DNA of 64,000 nt from the NCBI GenBank assembly GCA_034401795.1, contig CM067370.1:52512880-52576879 (forward strand), read 5' to 3'. Positions within the stretch are counted from its first letter, which is position 1. Each line of letters opens with the position of its first letter. The notes under the pieces are model-generated. The model ran no database searches, was not told the origin of the DNA, and worked only from the letters and a program-made list of their open reading frames with translations. The translations under genes were made by a program, and so were the position numbers. Shown one piece after another: positions 8,740 to 17,317 of this stretch. Origin of the DNA: Chaetoderma sp. LZ-2023a (taxonomy: Eukaryota > Mollusca > Caudofoveata > Chaetodermatida > Chaetodermatidae).

Positions 8740-9425
8740 GCCGCCGGAAGACAGCGACATTCTCGTTCGATCCAGACTCCGCCCCTGGAGTGCTGGTGCA
8801 AAATATGCACATCACTGGCATGCGGCAGGACTATCCAGATGTGTGGAAGTACTTTGTCTCACACACCACCCCAGGCCTCACACCAGCAGTGATCATTCGG
8901 ATCAACCAGGCCCTGGAAGCAGTGTGCTACTGCCTCCTTATGGCACAGACCCAGCTGCTGCATTCCATAGATTGTGTCAGCGGAGCAGAGGTCCAGGCCA
9001 TGTTCATCAGTCTCGTTGAGGATATGATCATCGTGGCAGACTTCAGTAGTCTTATTGCTAAGTTCCAGCAGGGGTTGCAGAAGGCCCGTCACAAACTTGA
9101 CTTTGCTATTTCGCCACACCTACGGTTGATTCTGAGCAACATGATCATGCACATCAAGGACCTCCAAGTCAGGGGCTATAACAACATGATAGTCGAGGGG
9201 AGTTCCCTCGGTGTCCACTTCAGCTTCAACATTGCCATCAACGCACCTACGCGTAGTATGAGCCATACAGTCGTTCTGACTCTGACACTGCAGCCAGTCG
9301 ACACGGCAGCTCCAGGCACACCGACACTGCAGCCAGTCGACCCGACACCGCTTCCCGAGGTAGCTCTACATCTAGTGTCAGGCCTAGCTATTGTGGCACT
9401 CGGGATTAGCCTACTCTGCCGCTAG
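8733..9425 (+). pseudogene. Element protein with C-terminal membrane anchor
   Basis: The frame is open from 8733; coding-like sequence begins FSFDPDSAPGVLVQNMHITG and runs to 9425. The middle is helical (SLIAKFQQGLQKARHKLDFA) and is followed by VHFSFNIAIN. There are two tandem copies of a TLQPVD(T/P)-containing Pro-rich stretch, and the protein ends in a single hydrophobic segment (LHLVSGLAIVALGISLLC) with one terminal Arg. That suits a tail-anchored surface or virion membrane protein. No start codon fits well at its 5' end, so it may be the 3' part of the gene starting at 8348. Family not recognised. Confidence 0.5.
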
Positions 9426-9441
9426 CAAATCAGCTATAGGA

Positions 9442-9885
9442 CTATCCTGACTCTCTACAGTAGCAGTGGGGACCACAGTGAGACGCTGAACCAGCTTGGC
9501 ATGCCCTACAGCCCCTATACCCGCTGGATGGTTCGGCAGTGCATCCTTTTTCCAGCTTGTAGTATCGCAGAGCCTTGTTCAGCTCTGAGTCTGGTGAGGC
9601 TATGGCGGTCTGCAACTGCTGGAACACATCTGACAGATACTCCCGATCCTTGTAGAAACCTTTAGCTTGCAGGAGCTGCTCGACGATACTCCCACCCATG
9701 ATAAAGTATTCGAAGAAGCAAATCTGTCCCTTGCCAAATCCTAGATAGAGCTTCACAGCTGTCAGCTCCACTGTCAGCTCAGCACCGGAAAGCTGAGCGA
9801 GCACACCTGGTGTCTTCTTCTTGTAGTCTTTCAACTCCCTCTGGAAGACATCATAGTACTTCTCGCATAGCGTGAGCTCTGACAT
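9442..9885 (-). CDS. Element protein, 147 aa, unknown
   Basis: Intact minus-strand frame from the ATG at 9885: MSELTLCEKYYDVFQRELKD, mostly helical. The central segment is VKLYLGFGKGQICFFEYFIM and the C terminus is Cys-rich (CRACQ, HCGPHCYC). It is convergent with the gene ending at 9425 (16 bp apart) and divergent from the small gene at 9909. The C-terminal cysteines may come from an out-of-frame end, because the reading loses its composition after LEKGCTAE. No named family. Confidence 0.5.
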   Translation of the reverse strand: MSELTLCEKYYDVFQRELKDYKKKTPGVLAQLSGAELTVELTAVKLYLGFGKGQICFFEYFIMGGSIVEQLLQAKGFYKDREYLSDVFQQLQTAIASPDSELNKALRYYKLEKGCTAEPSSGYRGCRACQAGSASHCGPHCYCRESG

Positions 9886-9886
9886 G

Positions 9887-9906
9887 TTTAAGATATCTCA
9901 ATAGAG
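9887..9906 (+). promoter_or_regulatory. Promoter-like TTTAA site
   Basis: TTTAAGATATCTCAATAGAG before the ATG at 9909. The TATA part is weak (CAATAG). It overlaps the upstream region of the divergent gene starting at 9885. Confidence 0.35.
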
Positions 9907-9908
9907 AG

Positions 9909-10018
9909 ATGAATATTCCTGGGTACCAACCCGGCCACTGGGCACACGCAAAATGGAAAGATCTTAGCTCTCTCGCCAGGGGCCACAGACATTTAACCGC
10001 ATTGTATACTCAGTGCTC
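9909..10018 (+). CDS. Very small element ORF, doubtful
   Basis: MNIPGYQPGHWAHAKWKDLS follows a promoter-like site. The frame stays open beyond this, but the next gene's promoter (9992-10008) and start (10024) fall inside it, so a real product would be about 30-40 residues. It may be a broken short gene whose stop was the TAA of the next TTTAA box. Weak support. Confidence 0.25.
9992..10008 (+). promoter_or_regulatory. Promoter-like TTTAA-TATA site
   Basis: TTTAACCGCATTGTATA, 15 bases before the ATG at 10024. Confidence 0.5.
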
Positions 10019-10023
10019 AAACA

Positions 10024-10416
10024 ATGACGTCAACGGTACAGATCGTGAAGCAACTGCCCAAGAGCTGGGCGAGTCTTCAGAAGGTGGCGAACCTGCTGCG
10101 AACCAAGACACAGAAGTTACTGACCAAAGCAAAACCTCTGGTAGTCCATGTCGCCAGTAATGTGGCAGCGAATGTGGCCATTGTGAAGATGACAGGGGGA
10201 AGTGAGGTTCATCCTTCCGCCACTGGGACTGTCCTCGCTACAGTGGTGTGTGGGGTGGCCGGGCACTGTCTCGGAATAACTCACCCCATCCCTAAGATCG
10301 CCCTCAGTGGTGCCTCCTAAACTGTTGCCGCCAAGATCATGGGTGAACGTGTTACACTAATGGAGGTCGGGGTTCTAGGGCTAGCAATGGCTGGGATCAT
10401 CGTCGCCTACGTTTAA
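10024..10416 (+). pseudogene. Element membrane protein, one in-frame TAA
   Basis: The frame starts MTSTVQIVKQLPKSWASLQK with a basic helical N terminus. A Gly/Ala/Val-rich segment follows (GTVLATVVCGVAGHCLGI), then HPIPKIALSGAS and a TAA at 10318. In the same frame comes TVAAKIMGERVTLMEVGV and a second hydrophobic stretch (LGLAMAGIIVAYV), ending at a TAA that is itself part of the next promoter (GTTTAACCCC). About 130 codons with two membrane segments. Family unknown. Confidence 0.5.
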
Positions 10417-10428
10417 CCCCTCTGAATA
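10411..10428 (+). promoter_or_regulatory. Promoter-like TTTAA site
   Basis: GTTTAACCCCTCTGAATA before the ATG at 10436. The same GTTTAACCCCTCT word recurs at 11703. Confidence 0.5.
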
Positions 10429-10435
10429 GTGAGAG

Positions 10436-10639
10436 ATGGATCACGAGATGCATGCAGCATATGAGGCATGGCGTGCCAGAGGGCGGTGTGTAGCCCATAG
10501 TCGAGAACGCGGACTGAGGATTGCCAATGCCCGGGAATGGTGGACCGCCCACAAGGCATGCCCCTGCAGAGAGGGCCGGTACCTTGAGCCGACTGCGTGG
10601 TCCTCCTATGCTCAACTATTTCTCTGGGGTTATGACTAG
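10436..10639 (+). CDS. Small element protein, 67 aa
   Basis: An intact short frame right after the promoter-like site: MDHEMHAAYEAWRARGRCVA ... REWWTAHKACPCREG ... WSSYAQLFLWGYD. Rich in Trp, Arg and Cys. No recognised domain. The stop lies 21 bp before the next gene's start. Confidence 0.4.
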   Translation: MDHEMHAAYEAWRARGRCVAHSRERGLRIANAREWWTAHKACPCREGRYLEPTAWSSYAQLFLWGYD

Positions 10640-10659
10640 TAGGTTTACGCCGTCTGTAT

Positions 10660-11171
10660 ATGACTATGACTCTGTCACTCACAGACCTAGAAAGCAAAGA
10701 GCTAGGCGATCTTGCTCGCTTGGGCGAGGCACACCTCGGTTCAGAGGACACTATTGCCCCTATCTCCTTCCTAGACTTCGATGAGGAGGGAGACCGACGG
10801 GAGATCCGAGGTACCATCCCAGCCTGAGATCTCATCGGGAACACTGATACGGTAGGACAATCGGCATTAACAAGGCCAAAACTGTATACAAGGGGATGGA
10901 CATCAAGGAGAGGGCGACGATGCTCGGTAGGCTCGGAGTCGATGAGGCTGGAGCCATCAAGGTTATGGCTGAGCCCTATGCACAGGACCTGGTTAAGGAT
11001 CTCCTGAAACCACGGAGCTCATTCCGACAGGATAGAGAGAATCTCAAGATAGGCACACTCGGCCTGAGCCATATCACTGTCGATGGCCATACAGGTGCTA
11101 CCACCAGCCTCCGGCTACCAGAGGTGAAGAAGTCAGGGTTCTTTGGCTTTCCGTTTAAGACAACAGGATAG
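10660..11171 (+). pseudogene. Element protein, ~165 codons, one frameshift
   Basis: Starts MTMTLSLTDLESKELGDLAR after a TTTA...TGTAT site at 10643. It reads clearly as protein to IRGTIPA (TGA at 10825), then continues in another frame from about 10866 as NKAKTVYKGMDIKERATMLG. It ends SLRLPEVKKSGFFGFPFKTTG at 11171. The helical middle and the Gly-Phe-rich end are conserved-looking, and no catalytic motif is visible. The first 55 codons are separate from the longer downstream frame, and joining them by frame is inferred from context. Family unknown. Confidence 0.5.
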
Positions 11172-11242
11172 TCATGGCTTCCCCTGCATGTATCATACAG
11201 ATACTAGATTTACTAGACACTGTGGGTGCTGACACACGCCCT

Positions 11243-11695
11243 CTATGCTACCTTCTCAGCTGCTGCTGGGATTTCATGCTTGACGCCTCCATCGCATCCT
11301 TCGTATCCACCGGGGGTACAGGATTCCCTACTCTGCAGGCGAAAGACCGTTAGTAGATCATTGGGGTCGACCCTCGCCTTATGGAGAGCTAGAATAACAG
11401 GACTGTTGGTTTGGGCCACAGGAGGTAGGTCGAGTGTCCTGCCCTGGGTGCTGTCAAATTTCCGGTAGAGTATCCGAGTCAGGAGTTCTTTTGTACTACG
11501 AGCTGGCGCTCCTTCCTCTCTGGTGGCCAGTATCTCCGCATCAGACGGAGGTGTGACCTTGGCTCGCTCGTGGATGATGTTGATGTCATGAAGCAGTCTT
11601 CGGACCCTGTCACAGTGGGACAGTGCACGCCATGGCTATCATGCCGACTTGTCCTGCTGCCTATAGACAATCTGCTGGAGAACTTTGCCAAACAT
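11243..11695 (-). pseudogene. Minus-strand element protein, ~150 codons, broken
   Basis: Starts with MFGKVLQQIVYRQQDKSA at 11695. After a frame break at about 11640 it continues as HCDRVRRLLHDINIIHERAK, then TPPSDAEILATREEGAP, then STKELLTRILYRKFD, to a TAG at 11243. It is helical, charged and coding-like throughout. The longer minus-strand frame overlapping it (11479-11901) is a shadow that shares only part of this sequence. It is convergent with the preceding gene (11171) and divergent from the gene at 11731. No named family. Confidence 0.45.
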
Positions 11696-11702
11696 GGCAG
11701 CC

Positions 11703-11720
11703 GTTTAACCCCTCTATATA
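11703..11720 (+). promoter_or_regulatory. Promoter-like TTTAA-TATA site
   Basis: GTTTAACCCCTCTATATA, the cleanest copy of the element-wide promoter layout, ten bases before the ATG at 11731. Confidence 0.6.
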
Positions 11721-11730
11721 CCCAGACCTT

Positions 11731-12735
11731 ATGCATGCTGCAGTATGTGCAACATCGAGATGGGGCCATTGAACCCACGACATCGCACCGCACTGATCCA
11801 CGGAAGGACTGCCAGACGTCATTCGACCCAGTATACATGATGATAACCCGTTGTTTGCTGCTGGGAAGTACCTTGACTTTGCAATCTCGGCACAGATCCA
11901 CGAGATCAAGAGCATGACACTCGAGTTCAAGCTTCAGAGCACAATAGAACAGACGGTAGAGCTCCCGCAGGATCTGAACAGGTGGGAGATAGTGCAGAGC
12001 AACAGCACCGTGGACACCACCTATGTGAACGATGAGTACCGAGTCCTAGATCCGCTGGCTCGTGACCCAACCTTCGATGTGAAGGGAAAGGGCTATTACC
12101 CTGTAGGGTGCAATGATTGGTTCACGGAATTCGAACTACAGGCAGGTGTCGAGAAGCCCGTGGCAGTTCCACTCAAAACCATCCCCGAAAACACACATGT
12201 GAATCCGGCTGCCATGCCGAATAGGCTGTTCCTCCGGGTGTACACTGAGCAGCTCGCAGATGCGACGATGAATGCTCCAAGACTTCATGTCTGGCATGAC
12301 GAGAATGACCAGGAGATGAAGCAAACGGGTTCCAAACGGTGGATCGTGCATGTGGAGCGAGAACACCAGCAGGTCCAAGCCTCAGCTAACCAACAGGTGG
12401 AGCTGACATTGCATCGTGGTGCATCAGACTGTGTCGCTGTTGCAGTCCTGGTTCAGAATGGAGGAGCCATCCAGCAGGTGGATAAGCTAGACGACTTCAA
12501 GCTTGTGGTTGCTGGAGCCAATGTTCTTGGTGAGGTACGCGAGCTGGCTGATTGCCAACTCTACAGACAGAAAACTAAGTCATATGCACTTCTGCGCCTA
12601 ACCAGTGGAAGCGACGACCTCGAGTCGGCACTCGAGGGCCATCACCACCTCGGGGGCATGGACAACAGCTTCAACATCGGAACCCTCATAGCTGGGACTC
12701 ACTCATTAGGTGTGACGGTACTTTGGCTTTGCTAA
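11731..12735 (+). pseudogene. Largest element protein, ~334 codons, beta-rich, two in-frame TGAs
   Basis: One reading frame from the ATG behind the promoter to the stop at 12735, broken only by TGA at 11770 and 11794. The main part includes LFAAGKYLDFAISAQIHEIK, GYYPVGCNDWFTEFELQAG, PNRLFLRVYTEQLA and a C-terminal run of short hydrophobic strands (FNIGTLIAGTHSLGVTVLWL). High beta content, no catalytic motif and the largest size in the element make it a candidate virion structural protein. That is inference; Polinton major capsid proteins are about twice as long. The phrase LDFAIS also occurs in the 8733-9425 protein. Both TGAs could be single-base decay of Arg codons (CGA). Confidence 0.6.
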
Positions 12736-12762
12736 GGTATGCGTGTCAAACACATCAGGTAT

Positions 12763-13141
12763 TCAGCTTGAGCATGCGTAGTGCACGACTTCTGTCATCA
12801 CCGCTGCAGCTGCCACCACTACTATAAGCTCTGCTGTCTTCTGATCTGTCGATGCTTCATAGTTGAGTGCTGGCTCAGATATTTTTACAGCCTCGTAGTA
12901 CTCATCCAGACTCATCTGCCTCCTTGAGGCTCTGGCTGACCTGAGCTCGGAGTTGGCGTCGCCGTGCCTCCCTCTGGCGCATATGCTCGAGAGCTTTGCT
13001 GTACTCAAACTTCTCCTTGGACAGCTTCTCCATCGCCTGGTTATGACGCTCACGCTCGACCTCTGTCACCTTCTTGTCAGCGAAGCTGAGACCCCAGTTC
13101 CCCAGGTCAAACACGCCAACATTAAAGATTGCGGAGGCCAT
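12763..13141 (-). pseudogene. Element protein with C-terminal membrane segment
   Basis: Minus strand from the ATG at 13141: MASAIFNVGVFDLGNWGLSF, then a long charged helix (VERERHNQAMEKLSKEKFEY) that looks coiled-coil. A frame break at about 12910 is followed by SLDEYYEAVKISEPALNYEA and a hydrophobic tail (TAELIVVVAAAAVMTEVVHYA), stopping at 12763. I recall similar proteins beside integrases of this type in cnidarian and other invertebrate genomes, but no function is established. It is divergent from 13201, sharing the region 13142-13200. Confidence 0.55.
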
Positions 13142-13142
13142 A

Positions 13143-13161
13143 CTATAGACTACAGTTTAAA
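13143..13161 (-). promoter_or_regulatory. Promoter-like TTTAA-TATA site
   Basis: Minus strand TTTAAACTGTAGTCTATAG, two bases before the ATG at 13141. Because TTTAAA is palindromic it could also serve the + strand gene at 13201. Confidence 0.55.
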
Positions 13162-13200
13162 GCTACTACATAACTGCCCCAGCGACGGATCCACAGAGCG

Positions 13201-13635
13201 ATGTATGAACCAGAGGCTGATCCAGTCGAGGACATAGATGCCGAGGACTATGAGGAGGACTATGATGAGGAGGATGATTATGATGCAGACGACTACGATG
13301 TAGTGGAGACCACGGGTGAGTATGATGATGTAGAGCCTGAATCCCGCAAGCTAGTACACAGAGCGAAAGGAATCTATCGCACTTACGTAAAAGTTTCTAT
13401 CGGTCTGCTGGCAGCAGTTGGGGCTCTGATCACTCTGTTCACAACGAAGGCTGGCGAGACGGTCCACAAGATCGCCAACAATGCTCTCCATGGGGTGGAG
13501 AAGATTTCTGAAGCCATACCTGCCATCGCCTCAGGAGTAGGTACGTTCTTCGGAGTCACATGCCCTTGGCTATCGTACGTTGCCATAGCACTCGCGGCCA
13601 TCTGGGCCGCCGAACATTTAAGTCGTACTATATAA
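13201..13635 (+). CDS. Element membrane protein with acidic N terminus, 144 aa
   Basis: Intact frame. Residues 1-55 are extremely acidic and Tyr-rich (runs such as EDYEEDYDEEDDYDADDYD). Then comes a basic patch (RKLVHRAKGIYRTYVK), a first membrane segment (VSIGLLAAVGALITLF), a hydrophilic loop with HGVEKISEAIPAI, and a second hydrophobic segment (WLSYVAIALAAIWAAEHLSR). Two membrane passes with an acidic tail. It lies directly before the integrase and contains that gene's promoter in its last codons. Function unknown. Confidence 0.65.
   Translation: MYEPEADPVEDIDAEDYEEDYDEEDDYDADDYDVVETTGEYDDVEPESRKLVHRAKGIYRTYVKVSIGLLAAVGALITLFTTKAGETVHKIANNALHGVEKISEAIPAIASGVGTFFGVTCPWLSYVAIALAAIWAAEHLSRTI
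13617..13635 (+). promoter_or_regulatory. Promoter-like TTTAA-TATA site before integrase
   Basis: TTTAAGTCGTACTATATAA, two bases before the ATG at 13638. It overlaps the end and stop codon of the preceding gene. Confidence 0.6.
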
Positions 13636-13637
13636 GG

Positions 13638-14580
13638 ATGGCATCGCTGTACGACCTGGTCAAGTCCCTTAACTTCTGAGGGTTGGTCGATAAACTACCG
13701 TTCAGTGAGGATCCAGTAGAGACTAGACGCCGGTGTACGGAGGTGTTTAAGGAGGTCTTCAGTGATAGTCGAATGAATGACGGCCATCTGTTCATCTGTT
13801 TAGAGTTCGCCCAGGCCGTGCGTGACAGGACGGGAGTGGACGTCAGTAATAAAATCACCCAGGCCTTGCGTGACAGGACGGGAGCGGACGTCAGTGATGA
13901 AATCCGGGAGTTCCGTCTTTCTTGAGGAACTCTACTATCAGCCTGGTGGATATTACCGTGAGCCCCCTGAGGCACATCAGGCATGCCCATTTCGAGGAAA
14001 CTGTCCCGAACAGAGTTCACCAGGCAGATGTTCTATTCCTTCCACATGACTCGGTTGGTCATAAGCCCTATAAGTATGCCATCACCTTCGTCGATGTCGC
14101 CAGCAGGTACAAGGTGGCAGTACCGCTCACAGACAAGTCAGCTGGCCAGGTGGCCCAGGCATTCCAGGGTGTCTACGAGGCTTCGGAAAATCCCTCCAGT
14201 GGCTGGAATTGTTGCAGGTGGGTGAGGGTAAGGAGTTCAGAGGGGAGACTGCAGCCCTCCTACGGAAACACGGTGTGGCAGTTAGGCGAGGCGAGGTAGG
14301 GCATCACCGTGCTCAGGCTATCGTTGAGCGTGGAATCGGACACTGGCAGAGAGACTGTTCCCACACCAATACACCTAGGAAATGGCTGCGCCAAGTGAAC
14401 GTTCTAGAGTATGGGAAAGAGGGCTACCTGCTGTGGTGGAGAGATCCAATGTATGTATTTGTGTGGCCAATGACCCTATGCCTCACGAATTGAGAGGGCG
14501 GTGGGAGCCGCGGATCACGGAACGGTTGCTTGTGGAGGGAGGTGGTATGTTTCTACTACCGGCTAACCTACTCGCTTACT
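13638..14580 (+). pseudogene. Retroviral/Polinton-type integrase, inactivated
   Basis: The N-terminal part (MASLYDLVKSLNF, TGA at 13677, then GLVDKLPFSEDPVETRR in the same frame) contains a 48-bp tandem duplication (RDRTG(V/A)DVS twice). The frame changes at about 13925. The rve core follows: RVHQADVLFLPHD (first catalytic Asp), KYAITFVDVASRYKVAVPL, then, after another shift, VGEGKEFRGETAALLRKHGV, where the second catalytic Asp of the usual D-x-G-x-E-F box is Gly, and AIVERGIGHWQRD with the catalytic Glu. The core is thus identifiable but broken by at least two frameshifts, a stop and an active-site change. The C terminus merges into the right inverted repeat (ELRGRWEPRITERL). Right-end placement of the integrase gene matches Polintons. 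Confidence 0.8.
14448..14570 (+). repeat. Right copy of inverted terminal sequence
   Basis: Plus-strand copy of the sequence at 4546-4664 (minus strand), including GAGAGGGCGGTGGGAGCCGC and CTACTACCGGCT. Together the pair defines the element's ends to within about 100 bp. No clean target-site duplication was found by eye. Confidence 0.8.
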
Positions 14581-14582
14581 AA

Positions 14583-15660
14583 AGCCCCCACATAAAACTC
14601 GCATCCGGGCGTGCATTGCTAATGGACACATTTCTGTCGACGTAGGAGATGAGATGAGAATACTAGTATTATATAACAAGAAGCTCAATGTGAAGGACCT
14701 AATCAACAAGGTCAATCCCATCCCAAGAAAGCTATGTGTCCCTTAGATTCCCGCTATGCTTTTCATGACGGGCACTCGATAGGAGCAGTAACTGTTTACC
14801 AGAATGATCTCCTTTTAAAATGGTAACTATGTGTACCAAGCTTAATAATGATCACTCAGAGACTGACATCAGATTATAAACATGTCCAGTTAAAATTTAA
14901 CAGCTAAAAATCACGTAATCTTCACGAATTCTAAAAGCGGACAACTCTGACAAGCGACATGAGTTTAATTGTGTTAGACTACTCCGTTATTCAATACCAG
15001 GTTCCTGATAGTGTAATATTGTAAATCGATTTCAAATATTAGTAACCGAAAAGGGAAAGTATATTTGAATAGAGTTCATGTATCTGCGAACAGTATCATA
15101 AAATTGCGATATTATGGGGATTAGATACAGTATGATGAATCGACATTGCAGCTAGACAGTTGTCTTGCTGAACTGGTTCGCGTTAGGCCACACCTAAGAA
15201 CCAGCTCCGCTATAATATAATACGACGTCAAACGTGAACCGTATATTAAATAGAGGAATTTAAACTGGAGAGTCGATACCAAGTGTCAATATTAACCATT
15301 CCGCGATAAATATTGAAATTGTTCGACATACATATGTGCTGATCGTCTCCGTGTCATTGTGACGTATTTCTCCTGTTGTGAGTGGTCCAGGGAATATGGT
15401 CAACGCCTTGTCATGGATAACTCAAGGAAACGACTAACTGTGGGAATATTGACCGTAATATACTGACATATCGATACTTGGCTATATCTAAATAAGTTTT
15501 CAGATCGGAAATAAGTCTGTATAGTCATTTGCTTAGACACAGACGAGGATTTGTCAAGCGGATGTTTTACTATTTTTGTTAGTAAGATCTAGCAACACCA
15601 GTTCGTTTGCTGCTGCTATAGGTATATCGGCGTGTTAATCATCAAAGAATGCACATAAAA
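14583..15660. other. Intron DNA right of the inserted element
   Basis: AT-rich sequence, no exon, no long ORF and no recognised repeat. Confidence 0.5.
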
Positions 15661-15668
15661 TAGTTAAC

Positions 15669-16047
15669 GTAGTCAACGCGAGCACTGCATAGTCAACGCG
15701 AGCACTGCGTAGTCAACGCGAGCACTGCAGTCAACGGGGTCACTGCATAGTCAACGTGGTCACTGCATAGTCAACGCGAGAACTGCATAGTCAACGCGAG
15801 AACTGCATAGTCAACGCCAGCACTACGTAGTCAACGCGAGCAATGCGTAGTCAACGCCAGCACTGCATAGTCAAAGCAAGCACTGCGTAGTCAACGCGAG
15901 CACTGCAGTCAACACGAGCACTACATAGTCAACGCGAGCACTGCATAGTCAACGCGAGCACTGCATAGTCAAAGCGAGCACTGCATAGTCAAAGCGAGCA
16001 CTGCATAGTCAAAGCTAGTACTGCATAGTCAAAGTGAGCACTGCATA
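15669..16047. repeat. 20-bp minisatellite
   Basis: About 19 copies of a 20-bp unit, TAGTCAACGCGAGCACTGCA, with point variants (AAAGC for AACGC, GGTC for GAGC) and some shortened units. It lies in the intron ~150 bp before the exon at 16194. Confidence 0.95.
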
Positions 16048-16193
16048 GAATTAGAATGAAACCAGAACACTAAATTATATTCTTTGACAATTACACATTT
16101 CATGCACCTCAATTTCAAGGAGCTCGCTCGGGCGACTAATTGATATTGGTACAGACACCTATTTCCTCACCTCATAACACGTGTTCTTTGCAG

Positions 16194-16299
16194 GATGGTA
16201 CTACCATTAGAGCTGCCGAGCGCACTGTGGCATGGGGCAACTTTTGGAATCAGCATCACATAAATCAAGACTATCCATGGGCAGCTAACTGCCGATTTG
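16194..16299 (+). CDS. Host matrix-protein gene, exon c: rest of first chitin-binding-like domain
   Basis: Acceptor GTTCTTTGCAG, donor GTAAAG. Only phase 0 is open, reading DGTTIRAAERTVAWGNFWNQ then HHINQDYPWAANCRFG, and leaving phase 1. It completes the module begun at 3244-3347; the module's last Cys is in AANC. The 12.8-kb intron before it carries the virus-like element and the 20-bp minisatellite. Too short to show as a long open frame. Supported by splice sites, phase fit and Cys placement. Confidence 0.75.
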
Positions 16300-17091
16300 G
16301 TAAAGTATACTGATAATTCGTGCTTATTGTTATCGATCACTTAAGTACAAACGATCAGAATCGGCACGTGTAGCAGGATTCTCTATAATTTAATTAATAT
16401 GTCAACGTCTAGACTGATATGAGAGGCGTTGTTGTTGGTATTAGAAGGATACTGATTTGAAAGAATGTGCATGTGCCAATTATACTGGCCGCCGTACGTT
16501 TCTGTCTTACCTGGCTATAATTCTACTTGATTAATAGTAAAAGCGTTGGGGCTCTATGCAATGACCAATTAGCGGGTAGCATTTCAATACTCTCCTAGGA
16601 AATAATATGAACCCCTCCAACTGGATTAAAACACAGTAGTAATGTATATGACATGGCATAGCTCGGGGCTTTGTGGGTTTTTGGGGGCTTTGTGGTTTTT
16701 TGAGGGGTCCCAAGTTTGAAAATGTTGACACATTTACAAATATTTCTCGCTATGATCTTCACGAACATATATGCGTTATTCACTCTGCGCCGAGGCGAGG
16801 AAGCTTTGAATGCAGTGCCATCCGTTCTTCTGAGATGATGCACAATCTATGCCTTATATATAATGATATTATAACTGCATATTGTGTGTGTTACTTAGGT
16901 TGTAGTAATAGTTGTATGCAGTATCACTACATTTTAATATAAAAAAATTACAAAATCATATGAGTGTATTCGATTACTTAACTGTTATTTAATTTTAAAA
17001 CGCAACGACTAGAGCTAGACCGCAATCTTCCGCCTTCATTGACGGCAGGCCGCATCATGATAGTCATGCATAATTATTCATACTTTTACAG

Positions 17092-17304
17092 ATCAGTGTC
17101 TCGGTCAAGTTCCCGGTTCTCGTTACCCTCGTCCAGATAATTGCCGCGGTTATTGGGAGTGTGGCTCTGCAGGGCGCACCTCTGATCTGAGGTGCTGTGA
17201 TCCTGGTTTTAGATTTGACCAACTAGCAGGATCGTGTGTACAAGATCTTGCTGGTGTGTGTGACGACCCATGCCCACCAATTCTGCCAACTAGCCAAGGA
17301 CCAC
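17092..17304 (+). CDS. Host matrix-protein gene, exon d: chitin-binding type 2 domain
   Basis: Acceptor CTTTTACAG, donor GTATGT; 213 bp, phase 1-1. It encodes one peritrophin-A/ChtBD2 module: DQCLGQVPGSRYPRPDNCRG, YWECGSAGRTSDLRCCDPGF, RFDQLAGSCV, with the diagnostic Y-W-x-C and C-x-P-G-x-x-F-D. Then comes a Cys/Pro-rich linker, CDDPCPPILPT. ChtBD2 domains bind chitin in extracellular matrices. A second, more divergent module lies just upstream (3244 + 16194), so the protein has tandem chitin-binding domains. Confidence 0.85.
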
Positions 17305-17317
17305 GTATGTCATATAT

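Larger units (their letters stand above)
4546..14570. mobile_element. Integrating virus-like element with Polinton-type integrase, decayed
   Basis: A ~10-kb block of dense, short, intronless genes on both strands, differing sharply in GC content and coding density from the flanking intron. Its ends carry inverted copies of one ~120-bp sequence. It encodes an rve-type integrase at the right end, as Polintons/Mavericks and adintoviruses do, plus about 13 other small proteins. Several have transmembrane segments and one has a signal peptide. I see no family B DNA polymerase, FtsK/HerA-type ATPase or adenovirus-like cysteine protease in any frame. The element is therefore either a strongly deleted Polinton or a different, polymerase-less integrating element. 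All larger genes carry stops or frameshifts, so the copy is dead. It lies in an intron of the matrix-protein gene. Confidence 0.75.

Noticed and set aside
11479-11901. 140-codon minus-strand ORF as the real gene
   Set aside because: Its composition is not protein-like for most of its length. The supported minus-strand gene here is read in another frame (11243-11695), and the + strand gene from 11731 overlaps its 5' half.
4546-14570. A canonical complete Polinton with PolB, ATPase, protease and capsid genes
   Set aside because: I looked for polymerase motifs, a Walker A box with partner, and a His-Cys protease motif in all frames and found none. Only the integrase assignment is safe.
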